A stretch of DNA of 64,000 nt from Dickeya oryzae (GCF_009372235.1 NZ_ML762920.1:124001-188000), one strand, 5' to 3'; positions 42,190-54,053 are shown, counted from the first letter of the stretch. Made by a program: numbers and translations. The notes: generated from the sequence alone by a model not told the origin.

Positions 42190-43370
42190 CCCCACTGGCA
42201 CAAACACTACGGCGCATCAGCCAGTCACAGGCAGCGCTATCCCGCCAACTGGCGAGCGCACACCGTTTCGCCTTCACGCTGGAGGGGCAACCGGGGGAAC
42301 TGCGCATACAGTTAGCACACGACGCGCCCGCAGTCGGAGTGGAAAGCGGCTGGCGTTGCCACGACGGCACGTTATGGCTGGACAATGCCGCCCCGTTGCT
42401 GTCACTGCTCTCCGCCTGCCCGGCACTGCTACCCGGCGAGCATGACAGCAGTGACACGGTGGCCCGCTACTGGACGCACTACAATCAGGCGCTCAGCCCG
42501 GCATTGCGCGAGCTGTTCGGTGAAATTCAGCCGTTGTTACCTGCGCAACCTGATTCTGTAGCAGCATCAGATGACAATACGCACTCAGGTGATAACACAT
42601 CAGCCGAATTAACCTTGTGGCTCGAGGTGATACTGGGCGATTTTCGCCTTCGCAGTCGGTTACGAACCGCATGCCATACGGTGCAACGCTGGCTATCTCG
42701 GCCGGGGTGGTACGCACCGTACTCGGCTTTGCCCACTCACCTGGCGATACGCCTGCCATTAATACTGGCAGACGTGACGTTGTCACAGAAACAATTAGCG
42801 AGTCTGGAACCGGGCGACGTGATCTGTCCACATAGACAGTACTTCTCACCGCAAGGCGACGGCAGCATTACGCTGGCCGACCGGCGGTTAGCCGGGCAAC
42901 TCAGGATGGACGCACTCGCCCCTTATTGGTTTGCCGTGACAGAACTGGAGGAATGCCCCGTGACCACATTTCCTGGCGACACAACGCCCTTTGGTGACCC
43001 AACACCGTTTGACGATACCGCTTCTTACGGCAATACCCTGCCGGATAACAGCAACGTGCAGGAAACATTACCCTGTGCCGAGAGTACGTTGCCCTCTGGT
43101 GAACCGCTGCCAGGTTATCCTCTGCCCCCGCTCGCGCTGGCACTGACAGTCCGCTGCGGCTACCTGACGCTGACACTGCAGGATTTGCAGCAACTCGCCC
43201 CCGGTACCGTGTTAACCCTGCAACAGGCCATCCCCGGCGAAGCCACGCTGTATCACGGCGAGCAACCACTGGCACAGGGAGAGCTGGTGAATGTAGACGG
43301 TCGACTGGGGTTGCAAATCACCCGAGGGCCGATTGCTGGCAGGGAGATCGCCACGGAGTCATTGCGATGA
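42186..43370 (+). CDS. hrcQ: HrcQ, C-ring/sorting-platform protein (SctQ), unsplit
   Basis: This 394-residue FliM/FliN-like cytoplasmic protein is one full-length frame, unlike the hrcQA/hrcQB split of P. syringae. A C-terminal SpoA domain is seen at about 310-390 ([26 protein letters not shown] and [15 protein letters not shown]). Before it lies an acidic low-complexity linker with repeated [15 protein letters not shown] units (about 262-290). It overlaps hrpP and hrcR through ATGA junctions. An internal start producing a separate SpoA fragment, as in Yersinia and Salmonella, is possible but not shown. Confidence 0.93.
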   Translation: MTPLAQTLRRISQSQAALSRQLASAHRFAFTLEGQPGELRIQLAHDAPAVGVESGWRCHDGTLWLDNAAPLLSLLSACPALLPGEHDSSDTVARYWTHYNQALSPALRELFGEIQPLLPAQPDSVAASDDNTHSGDNTSAELTLWLEVILGDFRLRSRLRTACHTVQRWLSRPGWYAPYSALPTHLAIRLPLILADVTLSQKQLASLEPGDVICPHRQYFSPQGDGSITLADRRLAGQLRMDALAPYWFAVTELEECPVTTFPGDTTPFGDPTPFDDTASYGNTLPDNSNVQETLPCAESTLPSGEPLPGYPLPPLALALTVRCGYLTLTLQDLQQLAPGTVLTLQQAIPGEATLYHGEQPLAQGELVNVDGRLGLQITRGPIAGREIATESLR

Positions 43371-44020
43371 CCTCAGGCAATTTCGACCCGGTGATGTTTG
43401 CCCTGTTTCTCGGCTCGCTGTCACTGATTCCGCTGATGATGATCGTCTGCACCTGTTTTCTGAAAATATCGATGGTACTGATGCTCACCCGCAACGCCAT
43501 CGGGGTGCAACAAGTGCCGCCCAACATGGCGTTATATGGTGTGGCACTCGCGGCCACACTGTTCGTGATGGCACCGGTATTCAGCGACATCAAACAGCGG
43601 TTTCAGGACGCACCGGTGGACGTTAGCAGCCTTGATGCACTGGAAAGCAGCGTGACCCGCGGCATCGAACCGTTACAGCGGTTCATGTCGCGCAACAGCG
43701 ACCCGGATATCCTCACCCATCTGCATGAAAACAGCCTGCGCATGTGGCCTGCGGCGATGTCGGAGAAAATAACCACCCAGAACATCCTGTTAATCCTGCC
43801 CGCTTATGTGCTTTCAGAGCTACAAGCCGGGTTTAAAATCGGTTTTCTGATTTATATCCCGTTCATCGTTATCGACCTGATTGTCTCTAATGTCCTGTTG
43901 GCACTGGGGATGCAGATGGTCGCGCCGACCACCCTTTCGCTCCCGCTCAAGCTATTGCTGTTCGTGCTGGTTAACGGCTGGACACGTCTGCTAGACGGTC
44001 TGTTCTACAGTTACCTGTGA
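43367..44020 (+). CDS. hrcR: HrcR, export apparatus protein (SctR)
   Basis: This 217-residue FliP-family membrane protein of the export gate core has four hydrophobic segments. It carries the signatures [36 protein letters not shown] and [20 protein letters not shown]. It overlaps hrcQ by ATGA and is followed by hrcS after 7 bases. Confidence 0.97.
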   Translation: MTSGNFDPVMFALFLGSLSLIPLMMIVCTCFLKISMVLMLTRNAIGVQQVPPNMALYGVALAATLFVMAPVFSDIKQRFQDAPVDVSSLDALESSVTRGIEPLQRFMSRNSDPDILTHLHENSLRMWPAAMSEKITTQNILLILPAYVLSELQAGFKIGFLIYIPFIVIDLIVSNVLLALGMQMVAPTTLSLPLKLLLFVLVNGWTRLLDGLFYSYL

Positions 44021-44027
44021 GGTCATC

Positions 44028-44288
44028 ATGGAAACGCTCACGCTGTTCCGACAGGCGATGGTGTTGGTGGTGATGCTGTCTGCGCCGCCGTTGCTGGTCG
44101 CAGTCGTGGTCGGTGTACTGATTTCACTGCTACAGGCAGTGATGCAGTTGCAGGACCAAACGTTGCCTTTTGCCGTCAAACTGGTGGCGGTGGGGTTGGT
44201 GTTAGCCATGACCGGTCGCTGGATAGGCGTTGAGTTAATCCAACTGGCGGTCATGGCTTTTAATATGATCGAACAGATCCGGGCCTGA
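44028..44288 (+). CDS. hrcS: HrcS, export apparatus protein (SctS)
   Basis: This 86-residue FliQ-family protein has two transmembrane helices (MVLVVMLSAPPLLVAVVVGV and KLVAVGLVLAMTGRWIGVEL) joined by the conserved loop ISLLQAVMQLQDQTLPF. A GAGGTC ribosome site precedes the ATG. It lies between hrcR and hrcT with spacing under 10 bases. Confidence 0.96.
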   Translation: METLTLFRQAMVLVVMLSAPPLLVAVVVGVLISLLQAVMQLQDQTLPFAVKLVAVGLVLAMTGRWIGVELIQLAVMAFNMIEQIRA

Positions 44289-44295
44289 GGTGACG

Positions 44296-45099
44296 ATGCT
44301 CTCTCTTGCCACCCTCCAGTCTCTTTATGACTTTATTTACGCACTGACGCTCGGCGTAGCCCGGTTGTATCCATGCCTGTTTCTGGTGCCGTTGTTCTCT
44401 TTCACCGTCATCAAAGGCATGCTGCGCAACGCGGTGGCCCTTGCCATCGCGCTAGTCCCGGCCGCTGCTATCCAGCAACACATGTTAACCACCACGATAA
44501 CCTGGCCCATGTTACCCGCGCTGTTGCTCAAAGAGCTGGTCATTGGACTGTTGTTGGGGGTGGTGCTGGCCATGCCGTTCTGGCTGTTTGAATCTGTTGG
44601 CGCGCTGTTCGATAACCAGCGCGGCGCACTGACCGGCGGCCAGCTCAACCCAGCGCTGGGTAGCGATGCCACCCCGCTCGGCCACATGATGAAAGAGCTG
44701 TTTACCCTGCTGCTGATCATCACCATCGGGTTTTCCGGCTTCACGCAATTACTGTGGGACAGTTACCGGCTATGGCCAGCATTGGATTTTCTGCCGCCGT
44801 TATCGGAGCTGGGTTTTCACACCTATCTCGGTCTGCTCAACGACACCTTCCAACACATGATCGTGTATGCCGGTCCGCTGGTGGCGTTGTTACTGTTGCT
44901 GGAATTCAGCATCGCCATTCTCAGTCTTTACAGCCCGCAATTACAGGTCTACGTGCTGTCCGCCCCGGCCAAATGCCTGGCCGGAATGGCCTTCTTCGTG
45001 CTCTACATGCCGGTATTGCAGTTTCTCGGTGAAGGCCGACTCAAGGCGCTGGCCGACCTGAAACACCTGTTTCCGCTGTTCTTTCAGGCATCGCCCTGA
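44296..45099 (+). CDS. hrcT: HrcT, export apparatus protein (SctT)
   Basis: This 267-residue FliR-family membrane protein has about six hydrophobic segments and the family blocks LYPCLFLVPLFSFTVIKGM, ELVIGLLLGVVLAMPFWLFE and the DNQRGALTGGQLNP loop. The start at ATG 44296 is chosen because AGG lies 5 bases before it. An in-frame GTG at 44290 would add two residues. It is followed by a 36-base gap and hrcU. Confidence 0.96.
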   Translation: MLSLATLQSLYDFIYALTLGVARLYPCLFLVPLFSFTVIKGMLRNAVALAIALVPAAAIQQHMLTTTITWPMLPALLLKELVIGLLLGVVLAMPFWLFESVGALFDNQRGALTGGQLNPALGSDATPLGHMMKELFTLLLIITIGFSGFTQLLWDSYRLWPALDFLPPLSELGFHTYLGLLNDTFQHMIVYAGPLVALLLLLEFSIAILSLYSPQLQVYVLSAPAKCLAGMAFFVLYMPVLQFLGEGRLKALADLKHLFPLFFQASP

Positions 45100-45135
45100 G
45101 CGCTGCATACAACAATTAACCACTAAGGTGCCGGG

Positions 45136-46215
45136 ATGAGCGAAAAAACCGAAAAACCCACCCCCAAGAAATTGCAGGATGCACGCAAAAAAGGGGAAGT
45201 CGGTCAAAGTCAGGATGTTCCCAAACTACTGATTAGCGTTGCACTACTGGAGATGATTCTGGCACTGACCGATAACGGCATGAGCAAACTACAGGCATTA
45301 ATGCAATTGCCGCTGAGCCGTCTGTCTGACCCGTTCAGCCATTCCGCCAATGAAGTGTTCAGCGAAGCGTTATCACTGCTGGGCACCTTCTGCCTGTTAA
45401 CCATCAGTGTGGCGCTGCTGATGCGTATTGTCGGCGGTTGGATCCAGTACGGCCCGCTGTTCGCCGTAGACGCGCTAAAAATCGATTTCAACCGCCTCAA
45501 CCCGGTCAATCAAATCAAGCAAATGTTCACGATGCGCAAGCTCACCGACATACTGACCACAATCCTAAAGGCAACCACCATCGGGCTGGTGTTCTGGCTC
45601 GTCGTCATACCGCAGTTGGAATGGCTGGTGGAGTTAGCCTATGGCGACCTGACCGCCTTCTGGAAAGGCGTGGAGAGTGTACTGAAAAGTGTGGCGCGCA
45701 CCACCTTGTCTTCACTGCTGGCGCTGGCGATACTCGACTTCGGTTTGCAAAAATACTACTTCCTCAAGCAGCAACGCATGAGTCATGAAGATATTCGTAA
45801 CGAGTTCAAAAATTCGGAAGGCGACCCCCACATGAAGGGGCATCGCAAATCGGTAGCACAGGAAATCCTCAACGAACCGGCCAGCCCTCGCGCCAAACCC
45901 AGCATCGAGGATGCTGACCTGCTGCTGGTTAACCCAACACACTATGCGGTAGCGCTGTGCTATCGCCCCGGCAAAACGCCATTACCGCGCATTCTACTCA
46001 AGGGGGAAGACGAACAGGCCAAAGCGCTCATCGCCCGCGCGCAGCACGCTAATGTGCCGGTGATCCGCTTTATCTGGCTGGCGCGAACCCTGTATCGGAT
46101 CCCTGAAGGTCACTACATTCCACGCCATACGTTACAGTCAGTTGCACAGGTCTATCGGGTATTACGCCAGTTGGATAATGACCTGAGTCAGCAGGAAATC
46201 ATTGAGCTGGATTAG
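45136..46215 (+). CDS. hrcU: HrcU, autoproteolytic export switch protein (SctU)
   Basis: This 359-residue FlhB/YscU-family protein has an N-terminal basic start (EKTEKPTPKKLQDARKKGEV), four transmembrane helices to about residue 210, and a cytoplasmic domain. The self-cleavage motif is Asn266-Pro267-Thr268-His269 (LLVNPTHYAVAL). Cleavage there, with HrpP, sets the change from pilus to effector export. It is the last gene of the hrpJ operon; no clear terminator follows before sbmA. Confidence 0.97.
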   Translation: MSEKTEKPTPKKLQDARKKGEVGQSQDVPKLLISVALLEMILALTDNGMSKLQALMQLPLSRLSDPFSHSANEVFSEALSLLGTFCLLTISVALLMRIVGGWIQYGPLFAVDALKIDFNRLNPVNQIKQMFTMRKLTDILTTILKATTIGLVFWLVVIPQLEWLVELAYGDLTAFWKGVESVLKSVARTTLSSLLALAILDFGLQKYYFLKQQRMSHEDIRNEFKNSEGDPHMKGHRKSVAQEILNEPASPRAKPSIEDADLLLVNPTHYAVALCYRPGKTPLPRILLKGEDEQAKALIARAQHANVPVIRFIWLARTLYRIPEGHYIPRHTLQSVAQVYRVLRQLDNDLSQQEIIELD

Positions 46216-46386
46216 CAATACAACGTGTCATAATGACCGCCAATACCCTATCAATACACTCATGCGACCTTACTGAGTAAAGAAAAAGCCATCACCGTCA
46301 AAAATCGTTTCAATATAATCCTGCACTTAGGTTAAATATTTGCTATTACGGCAATTATTCTCCTGTTATGGATACAAAGTGCGCTT

Positions 46387-47616
46387 ATGTTCAAGTCGTT
46401 TTTTCCCAACCCTAAGTGGTTTTTCTCTTCTGCACTGATCTGGTCGCTGGTGGCCGTCATCATCTGGTACGGCTGGGGACGCCCGCTGGGTGACAGCCTG
46501 CTGCACATCAGCGAGCCGTTGCCGCACGGGGCCGCCCGGTTTTGGTCGCCTGCCTTTTTGTGGTTTTACGGGTATTACCTGCTGTGCGTCTGCCTTTTCG
46601 CAGGAGCCTGGGCGCTATTACGTCCCCACCCCTGGCAACGCTGGTCTATTCTGGGAACCTCACTGATTATTTTCGTTACCTACTTTTCGGTGGAGATCGG
46701 GGTGGCGGTAAACGACTGGTATGGCCCTTTTTATGACCTGATCCAAAAAGCGCTCAGTGCCCCTAATGCGGTGACGATTCAGGCATTTTACAAAGAGTTG
46801 CTGATTTTCCTGGGTATTGCGCTAACGGCCGTCACCGTAGGCGTGATGAATCTTTTTTTCGTCAGCCATTATGTCTTTCGCTGGCGTACCGCGATGAATG
46901 ATTATTACGCTTCGCACTGGCAGTCCTTACGCCACATTGAAGGGGCGGCCCAGCGTATTCAGGAAGACACCATGCGCTTTGCCTCCACCGTGGAAAGCCT
47001 GGGTGTCAACCTGGTGAAATCATTGATGACGTTGATAGCCTTTTTACCAGTGCTGGTCAGCCTCTCATCCCATGTCAAAACCTTGCCGTTGATTGGTGAA
47101 GTACCTTACGGCCTGGTGATTGCAGCGATTGTCTGGTCACTGGCAGGGACAGGCTTGCTGGCGTTTATCGGCATCAAACTGCCGGGGCTGGAATTTAACA
47201 ACCAGCGTGTGGAAGCCGCCTACCGTAAAGAGCTGGTCTATGGTGAAGACGACGCTACCCGTGCCACGCCACCGACGGTAAAGCAGCTGTTCACCAACGT
47301 GCGAAAAAACTATTTCCGCCTCTATTTCCACTACACCTATTTCAATATTGCACGGGTGCTCTATCTGCAAACCGACAATGTGTTCGGCATTATCATGCTG
47401 CTGCCGTCGATCGTCGCAGGTAGTCTGACGCTCGGTCTGATGAACCAGATAACCAACGTGTTCGATCAGGTGCGTAGCTCATTCCAGTACCTGATTAACT
47501 CGTGGACCACCATCGTCGAGTTAATGTCGATTTATAAACGTCTGCGTAGTTTCGAATCGGTGATTAAGGATGTGCCGATAGTTACCGACGCGGCGGATGC
47601 CACATCCGGCGTCTGA
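46387..47616 (+). CDS. sbmA: SbmA/BacA-family peptide transporter
   Basis: This 409-residue inner-membrane protein has about seven to eight hydrophobic helices. It carries family blocks such as [58 protein letters not shown] and [24 protein letters not shown]. SbmA imports proline-rich and other peptides by proton motive force. The length matches E. coli SbmA (406). It lies 171 bases after hrcU on the same strand; no Hrp box or strong promoter was spotted in between. Peptide import may matter against plant antimicrobial peptides, which is inference. Confidence 0.95.
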   Translation: MFKSFFPNPKWFFSSALIWSLVAVIIWYGWGRPLGDSLLHISEPLPHGAARFWSPAFLWFYGYYLLCVCLFAGAWALLRPHPWQRWSILGTSLIIFVTYFSVEIGVAVNDWYGPFYDLIQKALSAPNAVTIQAFYKELLIFLGIALTAVTVGVMNLFFVSHYVFRWRTAMNDYYASHWQSLRHIEGAAQRIQEDTMRFASTVESLGVNLVKSLMTLIAFLPVLVSLSSHVKTLPLIGEVPYGLVIAAIVWSLAGTGLLAFIGIKLPGLEFNNQRVEAAYRKELVYGEDDATRATPPTVKQLFTNVRKNYFRLYFHYTYFNIARVLYLQTDNVFGIIMLLPSIVAGSLTLGLMNQITNVFDQVRSSFQYLINSWTTIVELMSIYKRLRSFESVIKDVPIVTDAADATSGV

Positions 47617-48273
47617 TAACCGCGCCCCGGTTCTGTGTAGCCAGTCGGCCAGGCAGCACAGCATCGGGGCTCTCTCACCACAGCCTTTATTCTGCGCCTT
47701 TATCCTGCGAATCCCCTTCTCCGTCATACCTGAATGCGCATGCCCAATCCCACTTACCGCCGATAGCGAGAGATAGCGCATATATAGTGGACTGTATAGC
47801 GCACATTATCAGTTCCGAATTATTCGGAGTGTATACCCTTCATTCGTCAAAATGAGAGTGACTGCCCTCCCCCTGATTATTTTTTTCTTTATCGGAAGAA
47901 TCACATTATTTTCTCGACCAACAACAAAATGAAAAAATATGACTTAGTCAGGCTATTTAAAAATAATTTTTTGAAAAAGAGAGCAGATAAAACCACGACG
48001 GATACATCATCTAACTAGTACACGAAAATATTTGACAGCCCGCAAACAGAATACCGGTAGAAAAAAACAAAACTGGAATAAGAAACACAAACAACCTCTG
48101 ATTTCATTATGTTAGCAAGCATTTATAATTCTAAAAAATGTGATAAGATTCACACGTTTTTCTCCTCGCGAAAGAAACCCATCTCTGTACTTTATGAAAA
48201 ACACGGACGTTAACAGATGGTCACTCTCTGTTGATCTGTATTGTCAACATATTTAGCTCTGTAGGAAACCTTG
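47617..48273. other. Long A+T-rich intergenic region before first chemoreceptor
   Basis: No gene is supported in 657 bases. The first 200 are of average composition. Direct repeats atagcgca lie at about 47773 and 47797. From about 47870 the DNA is strongly A+T-rich and must contain the promoter of the chemoreceptor. No flagellar sigma28 (TAAAGTTT-N11-GCCGATAA) or Hrp-box match was found. Confidence 0.5.
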
Positions 48274-50247
48274 ATGAATACAATTATGCATACCTATAAC
48301 AATCTGAAGGTTGGTACTAAACTGGCAATAGGGTTTGGACTCATTTTAGTTATGTCCGCCTTTATCATGCTATCCGGAGTTAATGGTTTTCGTAATATTG
48401 ACGCCTATGTCAACAAATCCATTATCAGTAATGACATTAATAATAACCTGAACGATGCCAGACGCGCCCGCCTCAATTTCCAATATACCCATGACTACAG
48501 CTCAATAGAGAAAGTGGGCACCCTGATGGCAAAAGTCGGCGAGTCACTGAAGCAGGCCAACCAGCTCACCTGGCGTCCTGATGCACGTAAGCTGCTGGAT
48601 CAACTCAATACCGCCTACAACGTCTATCTCCCAAGACGAGAAGCGCTGATCAACGCCAGCAAGCAACGTGATGCCGTGGCGCAAAAACTTAACCAGGACA
48701 GCAGCGCCAGTATACTGAGTACACTACGCACCCAATTCAGTGCGAGTACGCAGACACCGGAATTACAGCTGGAGTTTATCACGCTGTACGAACAGCTAGC
48801 AGATATCCGCGATATGGCACATGAGTTGCTGCTAACCCCTTCCGCACAAACAGAATCCAACCTGCGTAAAGCCCTTAGCAGCGCACAGGCCGCACTCACT
48901 CAAAGCCTGCCGAAATTCAGTACGGAACAGCAAGGCTGGTTGAATCAGGCCTGGCGTTTCTTTTCCGCCTATAACGGCTACGTTGACGAGTACATGGCTG
49001 CTTTCCGTAATGAAAGCGCCGCTACCAACACCATGAGCGATGCAGCAGTCATTCTGGATAACGCCTCCAACGATTTATATGCCGCTCAGTTAGCACTGGT
49101 CAGCAATACCACTGCCAGTTCACAGTGGCAATTGTTGTTGACCAGTCTGGTGATTATCGCTATCGGGGTCCTGATGGCCTGGCGTATCACGTTGCAGATT
49201 ACCCGTCCCCTGCACCAGAGTCTGTCGATAGCTGAACGGATTGCCCAGGGCGACCTGACGGCTTCCATCACCGTTGTTCGCCGCGATGAACTGGGAATGC
49301 TGATGTCTGCAATGGCGGAGATGAACCATAAACTGCGTGAGATGATAGGAAGCATTCGTGAAGGCGTGAGCAACGTGGCGTCGGCCGCGTCGGAAATCGC
49401 GGCCGGTAACACTGATCTCTCCTCACGTACTGAGCAGCAGTCTGCCGCCGTGGTGGAAACCGCCGCCAGCATGGAGCAGTTAACCTCCACGGTGAAACAG
49501 AACGCCGATAACGCGCATCACGCTTCACAACTGGCTGCCGATGCCTCCGCTAATGCGACCCGCGGCGGCGAAATCGTCACTAACGTGGTCAGCACCATGA
49601 ATGAAATCGCCGTCAGTTCCCGGCGTATTTCCGACATCACCTCGGTTATCAACGGCATTGCCTTCCAGACCAATATTCTGGCACTAAACGCCGCCGTGGA
49701 AGCCGCGCGTGCCGGTGAGCAAGGCCGTGGTTTTGCTGTGGTGGCAGGCGAAGTGCGTAGTCTGGCCCAGCGTAGCGCGCAGGCCGCTAAAGAGATCGAA
49801 ACGCTGATCAACGAGTCGGTCACCCGGGTCAATACCGGTTCCACCCAGGTGGAAAACGCCGGTAAGACAATGGATGAGATCATCCGTTCCATCTCCCATG
49901 TGCATGACATCATGGATGAGATTGCCTCCGCCTCTGATGAACAGAGCCGTGGCATCAACCAGATCTCTACCGCCGTCGCCGAAATGGATGCCACCACCCA
50001 GCAAAACGCCGCGCTGGTGGAGCAATCTTCCGCCGCAGCCAATTCACTGGAAGAGCAGGCTCAGGTGCTGGAGCACGCAGTGTCGTTTTTCCGGACCAGC
50101 CATGACAATGCTACGGTATCACCAGCAAGACAACGCAACACGACCAGTACCAAAACGCCATTCATGTTGGGGAAATCAACTACCAAAGCGTCTGCTACGG
50201 TGAAACCTTCATCAACCTCAACCAAAGATGACTGGGAGTCGTTCTAA
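48274..50247 (+). CDS. Methyl-accepting chemotaxis protein (paralogue 1)
   Basis: This chemoreceptor of about 657 residues has TM1 near 15-37 ([20 protein letters not shown]), a long helical periplasmic sensor (about 38-285), TM2 ([19 protein letters not shown]), a HAMP domain, methylation helices and the signalling hairpin with [21 protein letters not shown]. It ends in DDWESF, a CheR/CheB-binding pentapeptide. The ATG at 48274 has TAGGAAA before it; the codon before is TTG. The sensor domain gives no ligand hint. The next gene is a close paralogue. Confidence 0.95.
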   Translation: MNTIMHTYNNLKVGTKLAIGFGLILVMSAFIMLSGVNGFRNIDAYVNKSIISNDINNNLNDARRARLNFQYTHDYSSIEKVGTLMAKVGESLKQANQLTWRPDARKLLDQLNTAYNVYLPRREALINASKQRDAVAQKLNQDSSASILSTLRTQFSASTQTPELQLEFITLYEQLADIRDMAHELLLTPSAQTESNLRKALSSAQAALTQSLPKFSTEQQGWLNQAWRFFSAYNGYVDEYMAAFRNESAATNTMSDAAVILDNASNDLYAAQLALVSNTTASSQWQLLLTSLVIIAIGVLMAWRITLQITRPLHQSLSIAERIAQGDLTASITVVRRDELGMLMSAMAEMNHKLREMIGSIREGVSNVASAASEIAAGNTDLSSRTEQQSAAVVETAASMEQLTSTVKQNADNAHHASQLAADASANATRGGEIVTNVVSTMNEIAVSSRRISDITSVINGIAFQTNILALNAAVEAARAGEQGRGFAVVAGEVRSLAQRSAQAAKEIETLINESVTRVNTGSTQVENAGKTMDEIIRSISHVHDIMDEIASASDEQSRGINQISTAVAEMDATTQQNAALVEQSSAAANSLEEQAQVLEHAVSFFRTSHDNATVSPARQRNTTSTKTPFMLGKSTTKASATVKPSSTSTKDDWESF

Positions 50248-50820
50248 TCCGTTTTGATAACGGTGTCGGTTAATTTCTACTACGTCTGATCACAACGATT
50301 GTTGGTACATACTGCACAGCATGGCAATGAACCGCCATGCTGTGTTTAGATTCTGCTTTTTCCCCTGCCTTGTATCGCCCATTGATTTTTCAGCAGCGTA
50401 TGTTGAGCGCGAGTATTCCTCCACCAACAACGCGACGTAAAGATTATCACTGCGTATTGTCACGCCCATGATTACTTTTTGGCTATCCCATTTGAAAGTA
50501 TCAAAAAAATGGATGAGGCATCAGCCATTGCTAATCGATATCTCATTTTTCAGTGATACATTGATAAAATCACTTTCTAATACTATGTTATGAAAGTGTA
50601 GTTATTACATTACCTTCCCCTGTGAGATGCATAAGCCATGCGTCTCGGGCCGTAATCGTCCGCTTACAGAGCCGCTCACTCACAGTAACGATTACAGATT
50701 AGCGTAACCATAATAATAAAACACAGCGTCAGCACTGCGGTACTGAAGCGTTAATTATTGAATTATTCAAATCGGTTTTTTCCTCATCATTTCTCTGGCA
50801 AATCAAGAAAGGAAGGACCA
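50248..50820. other. Intergenic region between the two chemoreceptor genes
   Basis: It contains the terminator of the first receptor (50315-50348) and the unseen promoter of the second. No gene, Hrp box or sigma28 match was found in the remaining about 470 bases. Confidence 0.5.
50315..50348 (+). terminator. Terminator of chemoreceptor 1
   Basis: Perfect 11-base arms cacagcatggc and gccatgctgtg flank loop aatgaacc and are followed by tttag. It lies 67 bases past the stop codon. Confidence 0.8.
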
Positions 50821-52776
50821 ATGAATACTGTTTTTGGTGCTTATAACAATCTCAAGGTCGGCGTAAAGCTGGCTCTGGGGTTCGGATTAATATTGTTGAT
50901 GGCCGTTATTATTATGCTGTCTGGCGTAAACGGTTTCCGTAATATTGACGCCTACTCACAAAAATCGATTATCAGTAATAGTATCAATAGTTACCTGGAA
51001 GATGCAAAACTGGAACGGCTGCGTTTTCAATATACCCACGATTATGCTGCCTTAAATAAAAACAGTGAATTGCTGAATAAAGTAACGCAATTGCTGAACA
51101 CGGCAGAAACACTGAAATGGGATGCGGATACCCGTACTTTGCTGGATAAAATGATCCAGGCCAGCAACGAATATAATGCGTCACGGGGAAACCTGATCAC
51201 CGCCAGCCAAAAGCGGGATGCTGTCGGCCAAAAGTTATCGCAGAATGCCATCGGTAATGCTGTGGATACCCTACGCAGACAATTCGACAGCGCCATGTTG
51301 CCACTGGAATTGAGACTGGAGTTCCTATACATCCATGAGGCGCTGTCTGACATTAAAGACACTGCACATGAGCTGACACTAACCCCTTCTGGTGAGCATG
51401 AAGCCACCCTTCGCAAGGCACTGGACACCGCACAGTATACCCTCACGCAGGCTCTGCCAAAGTACGATGCAGAACAACAGGCGTGGCTCAATCAAGCCTG
51501 GCAGCTGTTTTCCACCTACGACAGAGATATCAGCCTTTATATGACCGCATATCAGGAGGAAAAAACGGCCTCTCAACGTATGACGGATATCGCGCAGGTG
51601 CTGAATCAGGCAACGACACAGCTTTATGAAGCGCAATTAAGCAAGGTGGATAACATTACCCGCCAGTCCCAATACGAGCAGTGGGTTATCGGCCTGGCGA
51701 TTATCGCTATTGGTGTGTTGTTGGCCTGGCGCCTCACCTTACTGATTACTCAACCATTGCGTCAAAGCCTGTCGATGGCCGAACAGATTGCCCAGGGCGA
51801 CCTGACCGCCACCATTACCGTCAACCGGCGCGACGAGTTGGGCCAATTGATGACGGCAATGAACCAGATGAACCATAAACTGCGCGACATGATAGGAATC
51901 ATCCGTGAAGGCGTAAACAATGTGGCATCGGCCGCATCGGAAATCGCGGCCGGTAATACTGACCTCTCTTCACGAACCGAGCAGCAGTCTGCCGCCGTCG
52001 TGGAAACCGCCGCCAGCATGGAGCAGTTAACCTCCACGGTGAAACAGAACGCCGATAATGCGCATCACGCCTCACAACTGTCTGCCGATGCCGCCAATAA
52101 CGCCACTAAAGGCGGTGAAATTGTCACCAACGTCGTCAGTACCATGAATGAAATCGCCACCAGTTCCCGGCGTATTTCCGAAATCACCTCGGTTATCAAC
52201 GGTATCGCCTTCCAGACCAATATTCTGGCGCTGAATGCCGCGGTGGAAGCCGCGCGTGCCGGTGAGCAAGGCCGTGGTTTTGCTGTGGTGGCAGGCGAAG
52301 TGCGCAGTCTGGCCCAGCGCAGCGCCCAGGCCGCTAAAGAGATCGAAACCCTGATCAACGAGTCAGTCACCCGGGTCAATACCGGTTCCACCCAGGTGGA
52401 AAGCGCCGGTAAGACGATGGATGAAATCATCCGTTCTATCTCCCATGTTCATGACATTATGGGCGAAATTGCTTCTGCGTCTGATGAGCAGAGCCGAGGG
52501 ATTAACCAGATCTCAAGCGCCGTCGCCGAAATGGACGCCACCACCCAGCAAAACGCCGCGCTGGTGGAGCAATCGTCTGCGGCAGCTAACTCACTGGAAG
52601 AGCAGGCTCAGGCACTGGAACAGGCGGTGTCGATTTTCCGCCTCGGTGATAGTGACGCCCACCGCTTTACCCGACAGGCTCCCGGCACCCTCCGCGCGAA
52701 AAAACCGTTGATGCTGGCCACTGCAACAGCCGGGTCTCACCCGGCTGCGACAAAAAATGAGTGGGAATCCTTCTGA
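50821..52776 (+). CDS. Methyl-accepting chemotaxis protein (paralogue 2)
   Basis: This chemoreceptor of about 651 residues is built like its neighbour, with TM1 ([20 protein letters not shown]), a periplasmic helical domain, TM2 ([18 protein letters not shown]), HAMP, methylation helices, a signalling tip and a C-terminal NEWESF pentapeptide. The ATG at 50821 has AAGGA at ideal spacing; an upstream ATG at 50758 in frame is not needed. The signalling half is almost identical to paralogue 1 while the sensor half has diverged, so the two arose by duplication and probably sense different ligands. Confidence 0.95.
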   Translation: MNTVFGAYNNLKVGVKLALGFGLILLMAVIIMLSGVNGFRNIDAYSQKSIISNSINSYLEDAKLERLRFQYTHDYAALNKNSELLNKVTQLLNTAETLKWDADTRTLLDKMIQASNEYNASRGNLITASQKRDAVGQKLSQNAIGNAVDTLRRQFDSAMLPLELRLEFLYIHEALSDIKDTAHELTLTPSGEHEATLRKALDTAQYTLTQALPKYDAEQQAWLNQAWQLFSTYDRDISLYMTAYQEEKTASQRMTDIAQVLNQATTQLYEAQLSKVDNITRQSQYEQWVIGLAIIAIGVLLAWRLTLLITQPLRQSLSMAEQIAQGDLTATITVNRRDELGQLMTAMNQMNHKLRDMIGIIREGVNNVASAASEIAAGNTDLSSRTEQQSAAVVETAASMEQLTSTVKQNADNAHHASQLSADAANNATKGGEIVTNVVSTMNEIATSSRRISEITSVINGIAFQTNILALNAAVEAARAGEQGRGFAVVAGEVRSLAQRSAQAAKEIETLINESVTRVNTGSTQVESAGKTMDEIIRSISHVHDIMGEIASASDEQSRGINQISSAVAEMDATTQQNAALVEQSSAAANSLEEQAQALEQAVSIFRLGDSDAHRFTRQAPGTLRAKKPLMLATATAGSHPAATKNEWESF

Positions 52777-52798
52777 CCGATAGCATCCGTCTCACCAT

Positions 52799-52823
52799 GG
52801 CGGGCAACGCCCGCCTTATTTTA
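52799..52823 (+). terminator. Terminator of chemoreceptor 2
   Basis: The stem ggcgggc/gcccgcc with loop aac is followed by ttattttac. It lies 22 bases past the stop codon and converges with the MFS gene on the other strand. Confidence 0.85.
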
Positions 52824-52874
52824 CTACTGCTCGTACTTTAGGGCCAATGCGCGCAACGCCCCGCATCGATATCT

Positions 52875-54053
52875 TTAGACCTTCACCGCTTTGGCACTCA
52901 GCCCAACCAGTGCCAGCAGGGTCGCCACCACTAAAAACGCGGCTGACAAACTGCTGTGATGCGCAATAAACCCGATACTTGCTGGCCCAGCTAATATTCC
53001 CAGGTAACCCAGCGTGGTGACCGCAGGTACCGCCGCCGCCTGTGGCATGCTGGTCTGACGCCCGATGGCTGAAAACATAACCGGCACAATATTGGAACAC
53101 CCCAACCCGATCAGCGCATAACCGAGCAACGCAACCGACCAGAACGGAATCCACACCGCCAGCATCAACCCGGAGACCGCCAGCGTGGCCCCCAGCATCA
53201 CCACTGGTTGTGCACCCAGTCGGGTGACCACCCGATCGCCGGTCAGACGTCCGAGCGTCATGGTGGCGGCAAAACACGCAAAACCGAGCGCACCTTGCGC
53301 ATCCGGCATGCCGCGGTATTCGGTCAGAAATACCGCGCTCCAGTCCAGCACCGCGCCTTCGGTCAGGAACACGGCAAAGCAGATCAACCCCAGCACCAGT
53401 ACCGTACCGCGGGGAACAGCAAACGCCGGGCCTTCCGGCGGATTGGCGTACCTCAGCAAACCGGCCAGATGCGTCAGCAATAACAGCACCATCACCACCA
53501 CACTGATCAGGCTCGCCACCAGCGGCGACAGCCCCAGCGACATCATGCCGCTCATCGCCCCGGCACCGACGATACCACCAATGCTGTAAAACCCATGAAA
53601 CCCGGACATCATGGCTTTACCTGAGGCTTTCTCCACCAAAATCGCCTGTACGTTCATCGCACAATCGGTGGTACCAACCCCAATACCGAATATCAGCAAT
53701 GCCAGCGCCAGTAGCGCCGCACTCGGGATCACCGCCAGCCACGGCAAGATCAGGCAGAACAGCAATACCGCCAGCGAAATCACCTTACGGCAGCCAAAGC
53801 GCGTGGTCAGCATACCGGTTACCGGCATCGCCACCAGCGCGCCGCCTCCCAGACACAGCAACAACAGACCGAGCATACCGTCATCCACGGCGGTATTGAG
53901 CCGGGCGAACGGCACCAGCGCCGCCCAAACCGACGTACCAAACCCGGCTAAAAAAAACATCACGCGCGTCGCACGTTGCTCGCGCCGTCCCGGTTCATCA
54001 AACAACGGTGCAGCTGAAGGTGAAAGCGTCTGGGAATCCGTCAACGGTTGCAT
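52875..54053 (-). CDS. MFS transporter, YbjJ-like
   Basis: This 392-residue major facilitator protein has about twelve hydrophobic helices. Features include FFLAGFGTSVWAALVPFARL at the start, the GMLTTRFGCRKVISLA loop between helices 2 and 3, and GFHGFYSIGGIVGAGAMSG in helix 5. It resembles E. coli YbjJ and fucose-permease-like carriers. The substrate is unknown. A 36-codon frame lies 75 bases upstream on the same strand, and a DeoR-type regulator is divergent beyond that, so sugar or sugar-phosphate related transport is plausible. Confidence 0.88.
   Translation of the reverse strand: MQPLTDSQTLSPSAAPLFDEPGRREQRATRVMFFLAGFGTSVWAALVPFARLNTAVDDGMLGLLLLCLGGGALVAMPVTGMLTTRFGCRKVISLAVLLFCLILPWLAVIPSAALLALALLIFGIGVGTTDCAMNVQAILVEKASGKAMMSGFHGFYSIGGIVGAGAMSGMMSLGLSPLVASLISVVVMVLLLLTHLAGLLRYANPPEGPAFAVPRGTVLVLGLICFAVFLTEGAVLDWSAVFLTEYRGMPDAQGALGFACFAATMTLGRLTGDRVVTRLGAQPVVMLGATLAVSGLMLAVWIPFWSVALLGYALIGLGCSNIVPVMFSAIGRQTSMPQAAAVPAVTTLGYLGILAGPASIGFIAHHSSLSAAFLVVATLLALVGLSAKAVKV

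Noticed and set aside
47617-50820. Flagellar sigma28 promoters before the chemoreceptor genes
   Set aside because: No acceptable TAAAGTTT-N11-GCCGATAA match was seen by eye upstream of either gene.
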